48,223 nucleotides of DNA from a virus, in the IMG/VR virus record IMGVR_UViG_3300037153_000029, positions 1-48,223 of that record; one strand, written 5' to 3'. The position numbers were made by a program, and so were the translations under genes. The notes beneath the pieces were generated by a model, which was given only the letters and a program-made list of their open reading frames with translations, had not been told where the DNA came from and did no database searches. Below, piece after piece: positions 36,824-43,864 of this stretch (its first letter is position 1; every line of letters begins with the position of its first letter).

Positions 36824-37752
36824 GGCTTCACGAAGATGAGCGCATATTCATGGCGCTTCGGCAAGATTTTCTGCGAGAGCACTTGCGTCGCGAACGAAGC
36901 GCGCATTGATGTGCCGAGATCAGTGATCGCGATGTCCCACTGCTTGAAGCCAGCGTCGCGCATTAGTCTGATTGTGTCGCCGTGGTAATTGTAGAACTTC
37001 CCATCGTAGCGAAAATCGTTGACGCACCAGACAGCGAAAGAGCCACTGCGCAGACAGCGAAAGTTCTCGCGCATGACTTGACCGAGTTTCTGCAAAAAAG
37101 TCGGATAATCGTTCTTGCCGAGCTGCTGCATCTCGTCGCCGTAGTCTTCGAGGCACCAGTAGGGCGGCGACGTGATCGTGAAGTCGCCAGCGTTGTTCTT
37201 GACTGGCATGTGCTGCGAGTCGCATTCATGCAGCTCGATCGTCGCTTTGTTGATGTCGAGCATCTGTTCTTTGTTCTCAGCGAACAGTAGATCGCGCAGC
37301 TCGAAGTTCGCCTTCATGAATTTCTTCGACAGATCGCAGCCGATATAATTGCGACCTAAACGCCAGCACAGCTCCATGCGCGAATTGTGCCCAGCGAAAG
37401 GGTCGACGACTGTCATTCCGCGCTTCGTGTAGAGCTTCAGCAGGATGCGCCCGACGTTCTGCGGGAAGCGCGACAACCCGCCCCAGCGCGCGCCTGCACC
37501 GCTCAGCATGAACAAGTCGAAGTTCTTGTCGCGCTTTGCGCGTTCTTCAGCGACGCTCTTCGACTCGTCTTTGCTGTTTTTGCTGTAGCCGGTGTCTGTG
37601 TAAGCGCGACCCTGTTCTTCGACGAGCAGGTCGCGCGATCTGTCTGCTGTGTTGTAGCGCAGAATCGATTCAGGCAGCTCACCGCCGAACAGCTGGAGAA
37701 TCTCTTTTCGCTTGTCGCGAGAATGGTCAGCGTCGTCAAGTGTCTTGCCCAT
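36820..37752 (-). CDS. DNA methyltransferase (SPPY-type, amino-MTase)
   Basis: 310 aa. Motif I VVDPFAGHNSRMELCW (DPFAG, residues 117-121), the GRNYIGCDLSKKFM strand with the cofactor Asp, and motif IV FTITSPPYWCLEDYG (TSPPY, 194-198), followed by VLSQKILPKRHEYALIFVKP at the C-terminus. TSPPY is typical of N4-cytosine or N6-adenine amino-methyltransferases; base and target site cannot be read. An N-terminal 75 residues with TADRSRDLLVEEQGRAYTDT may recognise the target. Operon partner of the PLP enzyme. Confidence 0.9.
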   Translation of the reverse strand: MGKTLDDADHSRDKRKEILQLFGGELPESILRYNTADRSRDLLVEEQGRAYTDTGYSKNSKDESKSVAEERAKRDKNFDLFMLSGAGARWGGLSRFPQNVGRILLKLYTKRGMTVVDPFAGHNSRMELCWRLGRNYIGCDLSKKFMKANFELRDLLFAENKEQMLDINKATIELHECDSQHMPVKNNAGDFTITSPPYWCLEDYGDEMQQLGKNDYPTFLQKLGQVMRENFRCLRSGSFAVWCVNDFRYDGKFYNYHGDTIRLMRDAGFKQWDIAITDLGTSMRASFATQVLSQKILPKRHEYALIFVKP

Positions 37753-37847
37753 GCTGTCAGAGCTTAGCAGCTGTCATGAGTCGAATCCAGCTGAAAAACG
37801 GTTTCCTGAGCATCCTAGAGCGTTCCCGGGCGCGTCCCAGAGCGACT

Positions 37848-38912
37848 CTACAACAGCTCTCCGCGACCCGCTGCAGTTGACGTCTTTGCTGCGTGCTCTT
37901 CGAGCGCTTCCATGACGAACTCCCACACGTCAGACTTCATGAACTGCTCGATGCGTTCAGCCGGAATCTCGTCGAACTTGCACGGCTCAATCCAGCCCTC
38001 GTCGATCGCGACTTTCACGAAGCGCTCGGGCGTATAATTGCCCATCGCGAGCATGTCAGTGAAGCGCTTGTGCGGTGACGGCGGTGGCGGTGTCTGCTCA
38101 GTAGGGGCCGAACGGGCTGTCGGGCTCTTTCGTCTCAGCTCGGCCGGCGGCTCCTTTTTTTTTGGCGTCGCTGCAGTCTCTTTCTTCGGCGCTGTTTCTT
38201 CCACCACTTCAGCGCGAACAGGTTCTGCTTTAGAAACAGCAGCAGAGTCAGCTTTCGCACCGTTGTCAGTTTCTTGAAAGACTGGTCGAGCGATCTCGCC
38301 CTGTGCTCCGCCCATCTCTTCAGCGATATACATGCCGCCGAGCATCGTCGGAAAGCTCGATCGCAGTGCGTCAGCTTCAGCGCATTTCACGATCATCCCT
38401 GCAGGGTCGTCGCGCCAGATGCCGTAGTTCTTGTTGAAGCGCGCAAGTCGCACTCGCTTCGTCATCGGGTGCGATCGATTCTTGAAAAAGACTGTTGCCC
38501 AGCCGCCCAAGACAGCGTCGTTCGGCATGTGCCAGTCGCCGATCAGATCGATCTGCTTGCCTTCGCGCGTGACGATCGTGCCGCTTTCCATGCCGTCAAA
38601 CTCTGGATGCAGCTCGGCTCGTTTCAAGAACGCTTGATGCGCTGTGATCAAGCTGAAAGTGGGGCCACTCTGCGAGTCGTAGCCGATCAGAAACGCATCG
38701 CCCTCGAACGGGTTCAGCTTTCGCGCTTGGCACATCAGCATGAACTTGAACGCGTCTTCGTCGCTGCAGCTTTTGCCCGTCTTCGTCTTCACTGCGACGA
38801 GTCGCTTCACGATCTCGATCGACAGTTGAATCTTGTCTTTCGTGCCGAAGGGCACGAACTCAACGAGATGCTTTTCTGAGCTGCTGCTTGTGGTCTTTTG
38901 TTCACTCGCCAT
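37848..38912 (-). CDS. RecT/Bet single-strand annealing protein
   Basis: 354 aa. The Bet/RecT core covers residues 15-200: FKFMLMCQARKLNPFEGDAF, LIGYDSQSGPTFSLITAHQA, FLKRAELHPEFDGMESG, and KCAEADALRSSFPTMLGGMY then IAEEMG, the standard end of the core. The C-terminal 150 residues are Ala/Pro/Lys-rich linker plus a final helical domain. Anneals ssDNA in phage recombination; the matching exonuclease is likely the gene at 42668. A 95-nt gap to the methyltransferase holds no gene. Confidence 0.93.
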   Translation of the reverse strand: MASEQKTTSSSSEKHLVEFVPFGTKDKIQLSIEIVKRLVAVKTKTGKSCSDEDAFKFMLMCQARKLNPFEGDAFLIGYDSQSGPTFSLITAHQAFLKRAELHPEFDGMESGTIVTREGKQIDLIGDWHMPNDAVLGGWATVFFKNRSHPMTKRVRLARFNKNYGIWRDDPAGMIVKCAEADALRSSFPTMLGGMYIAEEMGGAQGEIARPVFQETDNGAKADSAAVSKAEPVRAEVVEETAPKKETAATPKKKEPPAELRRKSPTARSAPTEQTPPPPSPHKRFTDMLAMGNYTPERFVKVAIDEGWIEPCKFDEIPAERIEQFMKSDVWEFVMEALEEHAAKTSTAAGRGELL

Positions 38913-39210
38913 TGTCTTCTCCTGCCTCAGTTTTCACTTTGAGATCGTCTTTGCCGTGCTTCAGCGTGACGATCAGATCGTCATGACGGTAGACGATTGT
39001 GCCGTCTCTGTCAGTGCCGATTTTGTCTTTGTTTTCACGCAGCTCATCGATCAGCGCAGTCTTCGCTTCGACTTCGCGCTTCGTGTGCTCCATGCGTATG
39101 TCGCGCGCTTTCACGTAGCGATCGACGAGCTTGTCGACCGACGGAATTGAAATGCGCTCGACGCCGGGGCCGGTCATGCCGGGCAGATCAGTTGATTTTG
39201 TCACTCTCAT
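38902..39210 (-). CDS. Helical hypothetical protein upstream of Bet
   Basis: 102 aa from ATG 39210 (overlapping the previous stop; a GTG at 39204 is 7 nt after AGGAGG and is a good alternative). IPSVDKLVDRYVKARDIRME and EVEAKTALIDELRENKDKIG form helices, followed by a small strand pair (TIVYRHDDLIVTLKHGKDDL). Such small helical proteins often precede recT; no known family. Confidence 0.7.
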   Translation of the reverse strand: MRVTKSTDLPGMTGPGVERISIPSVDKLVDRYVKARDIRMEHTKREVEAKTALIDELRENKDKIGTDRDGTIVYRHDDLIVTLKHGKDDLKVKTEAGEDNGE

Positions 39211-39377
39211 GCCTCCTCTTCGTGTTTGATGTCGCTCTTCAACGCGTCGCACTTGCTCTGGACATCGCTCTCGATTTCTTCGAGCAGTTCGAGCGTCTGT
39301 TTTTTGCTCACACTTGTGTCGCCGAACAGCTGTTCGATCGATTCAAGCGCCTCATTTTTGTAGGTTTCTGGTGTCAT
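39207..39377 (-). CDS. Small acidic helical protein, 56 aa
   Basis: ATG at 39377 and TGA at 39207, coupled on both sides by ATGA. Helical: EALESIEQLFGDTSVSKKQT, LELLEEIESDVQSKCDALKS. No family recognised. The AGGAGG before its stop serves as SD of the next gene. Confidence 0.65.
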   Translation of the reverse strand: MTPETYKNEALESIEQLFGDTSVSKKQTLELLEEIESDVQSKCDALKSDIKHEEEA

Positions 39378-39652
39378 AGTGCTTTGCTTGGCGCTTTGTA
39401 GTCTTTGTCGCCGCGCAGCCAGTAGCCGACGAGCATCAGCGCGTTGTAGAGATCGTTGTCGCTCTCTTCGTAGTCTTCCATCGTCTCGTCGACGTAGTAG
39501 GTGCGCTCGATCTCTTCGACGCTCATGCGTTTCTGCAGCACTTCGATCGTCTGCTTGATCGTCTCGCGCGCCTGATCATTCCAGCGAGTCTGCTTCGCGA
39601 GCGCGTTCTTCAGCGCGACGATTTCATTGCTGATCTCAGTCTCGCTTCGCAT
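39374..39652 (-). CDS. Hypothetical protein, 92 aa
   Basis: N-terminal coiled coil (ISNEIVALKNALAKQTRWND, ETIKQTIEVLQKRMSVEEIE) then an acidic stretch and a hydrophobic helix (NALMLVGYWLRG). No family recognised. Overlaps the upstream Cys-rich gene by 17 nt. Confidence 0.65.
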   Translation of the reverse strand: MRSETEISNEIVALKNALAKQTRWNDQARETIKQTIEVLQKRMSVEEIERTYYVDETMEDYEESDNDLYNALMLVGYWLRGDKDYKAPSKAL

Positions 39653-39815
39653 TGTCTTTCTTCGCTCTGATCGCTTTCATCGCTTTGTCGAACTCGCGAT
39701 CGTCGAGCAAATTCATTTTCGATTTGAAGTTCTCACTGTTGACGTCGTTCATCTCGTCGCCGGGCTGCACAGTGATGCAGTCGCAGTCGTTCTCGCAGTG
39801 ACAGACTTTGTTCAT
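39636..39815 (-). CDS. Small Cys-rich protein, 59 aa
   Basis: ATG at 39815 and TGA at 39636. The N-terminus MNKVCHCENDCDCITVQPGD has four Cys and a His that could bind metal; the rest is charged and helical. Coupled to the HNH-like gene upstream by an ATGA overlap. No family recognised. Confidence 0.65.
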   Translation of the reverse strand: MNKVCHCENDCDCITVQPGDEMNDVNSENFKSKMNLLDDREFDKAMKAIRAKKDNAKRD

Positions 39816-40159
39816 TTTCTCTTTTTCTCCCAGATGCTAGGTGTTAAATTCGCCCGACGCAAATCAAAACAGCAGCCGTTTCGAAATGTGACGCGAATCT
39901 TCGGGTCGCTGATGCCCGCGATCAAGCGATGCAGCTCAGGGCGCAGCGCGCCTTTCTTCGTGCGAAAGTAGCAGACGCCCAGCTCAGTGTTGCGCTCACG
40001 CCACCAGACATGATCGAACACGAGCTGGACGTCTTCACGATCGACGATCACAGAATGCCCATCGCAAACGACAACGAGCACGCCGGGTCGACCGTCAAAG
40101 ACGGCTTCCCACTTGATCAGTGTGTCGTTGAAAAGAGCAGTTGTTGCGTCGCCGATCAT
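39812..40159 (-). CDS. HNH-like protein lacking the usual catalytic His
   Basis: 115 aa. The layout WWRERNTELGVCYFRTKKG, PELHRLIAG, then RNGCCFDLRRANLTP follows phage HNH homing endonucleases (LHRxIxG...vdHxNGn.lDNRxxNL). The position of the conserved DH pair reads VTFRNG here, so the central catalytic His is absent; the Asn/Arg end (DLRRANL) is kept. Probably a DNA-binding relic or a re-purposed protein. Coupled at both ends. Confidence 0.65.
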   Translation of the reverse strand: MIGDATTALFNDTLIKWEAVFDGRPGVLVVVCDGHSVIVDREDVQLVFDHVWWRERNTELGVCYFRTKKGALRPELHRLIAGISDPKIRVTFRNGCCFDLRRANLTPSIWEKKRK

Positions 40160-40302
40160 TTCTTTTCTGAGTCGGCTTTGCGTTTCAAGCGCAGCACCAG
40201 ATTGAAGCGCGAGCGCGCTTTCTTTGCTGCCTTGTCCGCTCGTTCGAGTTCAGCCGCGAGTTCTTCGCGGTTCATCTTATTCGGGTTTTTGGGTTTTGCC
40301 AT
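40156..40302 (-). CDS. Small basic helical protein, 48 aa
   Basis: ATG at 40302, TGA at 40156 overlapping the next ATG. MAKPKNPNKMNREELAAELE then RADKAAKKARSRFNLVLRLK: a single amphipathic basic helix. No family recognised; the start follows an A-rich stretch without clear SD. Confidence 0.6.
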   Translation of the reverse strand: MAKPKNPNKMNREELAAELERADKAAKKARSRFNLVLRLKRKADSEKK

Positions 40303-40309
40303 AGTTGTG

Positions 40310-40855
40310 TCACTTTCTACTGCCACTCATGAGCTTTGCAAACTCTCGCTCATGCGCTGGCAGCGCGGGTTCTGTGAGAGTATCAGCAAGCGTGCGCGCG
40401 ACGGGCTTTGTGAGTTTGCCCTTCATGCTCTCGATCGTGATGCGATCTAAGATCGCCGACTCTTGCCCGTGCAAGTTTGAACTGCGCAATCTGAAATACA
40501 TCAGCGCCATCGGGTCGTTGTGCTGCCCTTTCATCGACAGCAATCTGATGCCAGCTGCAGCTCGCCCAGCGAGAGCGATGCACAGCGCGATCTGCTGCGC
40601 GCCTTTCGGCTCGTGTCGATCGTAGGTGTCGAAGTAGAACTGCGTCACGAGAATCGCACAGATGCCGCGCTTGCGTAGACGCTTCTCTGCCGCGTGCCAG
40701 CGCGCTCTGATCTCATCAATGTCGTCGATTGTCGGCGCTTTCACTCCAAAGACGCTCGACGCGATCTCTTTGTAGGTGAGACGATACTGACCGTTGTCGA
40801 GAGATTCGCGCAGAAATGCCGCCAGCCGTCTTGGCTTTATCCAATGCGTGGCCAT
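40310..40855 (-). CDS. Hypothetical protein, 181 aa
   Basis: N-terminal part WIKPRRLAAFLRESLDNGQY and LTYKEIASSVFGVKAPTIDD suggests a winged-helix-like DNA-binding domain, then a hydrophobic core (ALCIALAGRAAAGIRLLS) and a basic C-terminus. No specific family recognised. Begins 2 nt after the J-domain gene's stop. Confidence 0.65.
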   Translation of the reverse strand: MATHWIKPRRLAAFLRESLDNGQYRLTYKEIASSVFGVKAPTIDDIDEIRARWHAAEKRLRKRGICAILVTQFYFDTYDRHEPKGAQQIALCIALAGRAAAGIRLLSMKGQHNDPMALMYFRLRSSNLHGQESAILDRITIESMKGKLTKPVARTLADTLTEPALPAHEREFAKLMSGSRK

Positions 40856-40856
40856 A

Positions 40857-41471
40857 TCAGATCATCCTCGCAGCTGCATGAATGAGCGCGTCCTGCAGCA
40901 GTTTCTTCGCTGCGTTCAAGCGACGCATCCCGACGTCGGTGCCGCCGTTCTTGTCGGGGTGCATCTTCACAGAGAGCGTTCGAAAGCCGACGTTGATGAT
41001 CTTCTCTGCCAGCTCTTGAATCATCTCTGCGTCATTCTCGCGCTCGACTTCGAAGCGCGTCGGCTCTTTGATCTCTTCGTCGATGATGTTCTTGTAGCGC
41101 TCGCGTCGCGTGCCGATGTGACTCGTGTTGCGCAAGCCGCCGCCTCTCAGCGGTGGCAGATCAGCGATCTGTGCAGCTGTGACTGCGCCGAGTCGCTTAC
41201 GGTAGGCGACATACTCGTCGCGCGTAGGGCGCTTGATCGCTGGGAATTTGTCTTGACAGAAACTCTGAAATTCAGAGTCGCCGTCGCGTGATTTGCTGAA
41301 TGTCATGCGCAGCTGAATGAACAGCTCGCCGAGTCGGTGGTAGTGATGACGTCTCACTTGCTCCATGCTGGAGAAGAGTCGCGCATTCGCTTCGCCGATC
41401 TCGTCGACAAGATGTTCGCGCAGCTGCTGCAGTTTCCCTTTTTCGTCAGTTATTAGTGTTTTTGTTTTCAT
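40857..41471 (-). CDS. J-domain-like protein
   Basis: 204 aa. Residues 1-150 are helical and charged (REHLVDEIGEANARLFSSME). The C-terminal 50 residues read VGFRTLSVKMHPDKNGGTDV then GMRRLNAAKKLLQDAL, the core of a DnaJ J-domain with the HPD tripeptide (171-173) that stimulates host DnaK. It probably recruits host Hsp70 to a phage complex, as lambda O/P do through DnaJ. Heads the operon down to 36056; promoter copy G lies upstream. Confidence 0.75.
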   Translation of the reverse strand: MKTKTLITDEKGKLQQLREHLVDEIGEANARLFSSMEQVRRHHYHRLGELFIQLRMTFSKSRDGDSEFQSFCQDKFPAIKRPTRDEYVAYRKRLGAVTAAQIADLPPLRGGGLRNTSHIGTRRERYKNIIDEEIKEPTRFEVERENDAEMIQELAEKIINVGFRTLSVKMHPDKNGGTDVGMRRLNAAKKLLQDALIHAAARMI

Positions 41472-41511
41472 AGTGCTTGGCTGTTCTACGAGAACGCCGT
41501 GTCAAAGTTTC

Positions 41512-41547
41512 AAAATATCTGGCAGAAAAAAGGACGCAAGTAGAAAA
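41512..41547 (-). promoter_or_regulatory. Repeated promoter element, copy G
   Basis: Minus strand: TTTTCTA, CTTGCGTCC (41532-41540), 14 nt, hexamer TATTTT (41512-41517). Spacing is identical to copies A-D, and the -10 is the best of the set. The leader to ATG 41471 is about 34 nt. The upstream half overlaps a terminator hairpin. Confidence 0.75.
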
Positions 41548-41555
41548 TTTGCGTC
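41525..41555 (-). terminator. Terminator overlapping promoter copy G
   Basis: Minus strand: GACGCAA (41555-41549), 9-nt loop, TTGCGTC (41539-41533), then CTTTTTTC. A 7-bp perfect stem plus T-tract 6 nt after the stop of the YkgJ-type gene. The 3' arm is the -35 region of promoter G. Confidence 0.7.
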
Positions 41556-41560
41556 GTGTT

Positions 41561-41995
41561 CTAGTATCGCGCCGGCTTGTAGGTCATCGCATACGGCAGC
41601 GAGTCGCGCAGCTTGCGAAATTTCTCAGTCAGATTCTGTCGCACCATCCAGATCGATCGCGGGTGCGCTGTGACTGCGCTCATGTGCGTGTCGAAGAACG
41701 CGCAGCCGAACGGCGCCACAGCGTGAATCTTGCAGCGATCGTTCTCATCGAGAAAAACACAGCGACCGCGCGTCATGCGCGGCACGATCGAGCCGACGCG
41801 ATGCACCGAACCTTCAGCGAGCTTGACGAGAGCGCCGGGACTTGCGCAGAACAGCTTGCGCATTTCAGCGTCGTCGACGCCAAGATGCGCTTGAATGCGC
41901 TCGAAGTCCCCTTCGACGAGCGGACCCGGCTGCCGTTTGCAGCAGCGAATGCACTCGACACATGAACAACTTGTGCGCGGGAATGGTGGCGTCAT
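41561..41995 (-). CDS. YkgJ-type Cys-cluster protein
   Basis: 144 aa. CSCVECIRCCKRQPGPLVEG at the N-terminus and RCVFLDENDRCKIHAVAPFG then CAFFD are the CxxCxxCC and second Cys cluster of the YkgJ family, thought to bind zinc or an iron-sulfur cluster. The molecular role is not established. Cotranscribed with the RHH regulator upstream (start overlaps that stop) and ended by a terminator. Confidence 0.85.
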   Translation of the reverse strand: MTPPFPRTSCSCVECIRCCKRQPGPLVEGDFERIQAHLGVDDAEMRKLFCASPGALVKLAEGSVHRVGSIVPRMTRGRCVFLDENDRCKIHAVAPFGCAFFDTHMSAVTAHPRSIWMVRQNLTEKFRKLRDSLPYAMTYKPARY

Positions 41996-42174
41996 GCTGC
42001 AGCTTTTTCCGGGCGATCGTAGGCTTTTTCTCGCAGTCCGAAGAGCAGCAAATTTTCGATGAACTCTTGCATCGGCATCCGCTTCTGCACAGAGAGCACT
42101 CGAATCTTGTGATGAATGTCATCACTGATCTTCACCGTCCGCGTCAGTGGTGTTTTCACTTTGTTATTTTTCAT
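41992..42174 (-). CDS. Ribbon-helix-helix regulator (CopG/Arc-like)
   Basis: 60 aa from the ATG at 42174. Basic N-terminus, strand RTVKISDDIHHKI, helix RVLSVQKRMP, then MQEFIENLLLFGL: a textbook RHH layout (VKI.....h.kir.lA...g.s..eFI...L). RHH repressors bind inverted repeats as dimers; the gene lies beside the inverted-repeat divergent promoter 42184-42213, a likely operator. Confidence 0.75.
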   Translation of the reverse strand: MKNNKVKTPLTRTVKISDDIHHKIRVLSVQKRMPMQEFIENLLLFGLREKAYDRPEKAAA

Positions 42175-42183
42175 CGAACGCGA

Positions 42184-42213
42184 GCTTGACATGCAATCGC
42201 AAAGTCGTCAAGT
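42184..42213. promoter_or_regulatory. Divergent promoter with CTTGAC/GTCAAG inverted repeat
   Basis: CTTGAC (42185-42190) and GTCAAG (42207-42212) form an inverted repeat. Plus strand: TTGACA (42186-42191), 16 nt, TCAAGT (42208-42213) towards the DUF1064 gene. Minus strand: TTGACG, 16 nt, TCAAGC towards the RHH gene, preceded by TTTTCTA as in copies A, B and G. The -35 of each overlaps the -10 of the other. Confidence 0.65.
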
Positions 42214-42227
42214 AGAAAAGGCGACAA

Positions 42228-42686
42228 GTGAAAAGGAAGGGCATTCAGCTGACAATCGAGCAGGCGAACGAGCATCAAGTCAAGCACGGCTTCCCGCCGC
42301 TCGAAGACTTTGTGCGACGCGGGCAGGCAGCGCAGCAAGCTGTCGATCGCGAGATCAAGAAACCGAAAAAGCTGCGCGTAGGCGGTCGCACAATGAATCA
42401 GACTGAGCGCGAGTTCGATCGAATGCTGAGCATCAAAAAGATGAACAAGCAGATTCTCGACTATCGCTTCGAAGGCATCGTGCTGCCGTGGGGTGATGGG
42501 ATGCGCTTCAAATCTGACTTCAGCGTCAAGCAGCTCGATCGATCGATCACGCTGATCGAAGTGAAGGGCGAGCACATCTGGAAGCACGCGATCGTTCGCT
42601 TCAAGGGTTGCCGCGCTGAGTGGAAAAATTGGTTCGACTTTGAGTTCTGGCAGAGAAGCAACGGCCGATGGAATCAATTAGTGTAA
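42228..42686 (+). CDS. DUF1064 nuclease (PD-(D/E)xK)
   Basis: 152 aa with a GTG start. MNQTEREFDRMLSIKKMNKQ, ILDYRFEGIVLPWGDGMRFK, SDFSV...ITLIEVKGEHIW give the restriction-endonuclease-like core (D in SDF, E-x-K in EVKG near residue 111) of DUF1064, a phage family described as related to Holliday-junction and replication nucleases. First gene of the right arm; the divergent promoter lies just upstream and the gene overlaps the exonuclease. Confidence 0.85.
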   Translation: MKRKGIQLTIEQANEHQVKHGFPPLEDFVRRGQAAQQAVDREIKKPKKLRVGGRTMNQTEREFDRMLSIKKMNKQILDYRFEGIVLPWGDGMRFKSDFSVKQLDRSITLIEVKGEHIWKHAIVRFKGCRAEWKNWFDFEFWQRSNGRWNQLV

Positions 42687-43864
42687 AGCGACCGACGACA
42701 ACGCCGTCGAATCTACGTCGGCGCTTTCTATGCCCGGGCAGCGCGCAGCTCGAAGCTCGACAGCCCGAAGATCAATCGCGCGACGCGCAAAAGGGCAAGC
42801 TGCTGCATGGTTACTGGGCGAATCCCGACTTCGATCGATCGTTCTTGAGTCCCGCCGACCGCGATCTGCTTGAACTGAGTGATCGACTTTGTGACGACGT
42901 GCTGAATCGTCTCGCGTTCGAAGTGATTCATGAGCCGCCGACACATGCGCGACCGAATCAAAGATTGCACGATGACAGTCACTTGCAGCCAATGTATCAC
43001 GTAGAACATGCCATGCACGATCGCGAGCATCGACTTCCGGGAAAGCCCGATCGCATCTACGTCTGGCCGCTGCGCAAAGCTGCGCTCGTCGTCGATCTCA
43101 AGACGGGCTGGGCGATCGTTGAAAGCGCTGATCTGAATCTGCAGCTGCGCGGCTATGCGTTGAACGTCGCAGACAGTTTTGACGTCGACGAAGTCTTCGT
43201 CGCGATCTTACAACCGCGCTTGTGGTCTCCAGCTGAGCGCATTACACTGGCGCGCTATGAGAAAGCAGACATCGAAAAAGCGCGAGGGCAAATCTACGCG
43301 ATCATCGACGCGTCGGAAAGAAAAGGCGCGCCGCTCCGGGCAGGGGAAGAGCAATGCAGATACTGCAAAGCGAAGCTCAACTGCAAAGCGTTCAGGCAAG
43401 CCGTCGCGCTTCCAGTAGCCAGTTTCAAATCAGAGCTTGATCTGACGAAAGCTGCGCGCGAAGCATTCGTCGCAGAGCGCATCAAGCAATGCAGCGACGA
43501 GCAGCTTGAGCAAGTGCTCGAAGCGTGCGCGCTCGCGAAACAAGTCAGCGAACCCGCGCACATCGAAGCGCGCACTCGCATCAGAGACGGGCGCTTCAAT
43601 CGCTTCATTCTCGGCAAAGAATTTGAAGTGCGCACAGTGACGAATGTGCGACGCGCGATCGCAATGCTCGCGCTCAGTGGCGTGGCCACGCGCGAAGACA
43701 TCTTGGACGTCTGCGAGTTTTCGATCAGAACGATCGAAGAAAAGTTCCGCGACAAGCACAGAGGCATGACGTGGCAACAAGCAAGAGACAAAATCAACAA
43801 AGTGCTCGCGAGCGTGATCGCCCGTGAGCCAAGAGAACCGAAAATCATTAAACGAAAAAAATGA
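42668..43864 (+). CDS. DUF2800/Cas4-like exonuclease
   Basis: 398 aa. NLRRRFLCPGSAQLEARQPE (N-terminal helix), GKPDRIYVW near residue 125 and LVVDLKTGWAIVESADLN (D-x-K near 142-150) form a PD-(D/E)xK core, followed by CRYCKAKLNC (about 229-238), the Cys cluster of Cas4/AddB-type proteins. This pattern fits phage DUF2800 proteins, which pair with RecT-type annealing proteins as exo and bet do. The C-terminal 150 residues are helical with NVRRAIAMLALSGVATREDI. Bet lies on the other strand at 37848. Confidence 0.85.
   Translation: MESISVKRPTTTPSNLRRRFLCPGSAQLEARQPEDQSRDAQKGKLLHGYWANPDFDRSFLSPADRDLLELSDRLCDDVLNRLAFEVIHEPPTHARPNQRLHDDSHLQPMYHVEHAMHDREHRLPGKPDRIYVWPLRKAALVVDLKTGWAIVESADLNLQLRGYALNVADSFDVDEVFVAILQPRLWSPAERITLARYEKADIEKARGQIYAIIDASERKGAPLRAGEEQCRYCKAKLNCKAFRQAVALPVASFKSELDLTKAAREAFVAERIKQCSDEQLEQVLEACALAKQVSEPAHIEARTRIRDGRFNRFILGKEFEVRTVTNVRRAIAMLALSGVATREDILDVCEFSIRTIEEKFRDKHRGMTWQQARDKINKVLASVIAREPREPKIIKRKK

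Noticed and set aside
37753-37847. Small RNA or structured element in the 95-nt gap between methyltransferase and Bet genes
   Set aside because: Contains GC-rich partial repeats (AGAGCGTTCCCGGG, CCCAGAGCG), but no convincing stem with T-tract or promoter.
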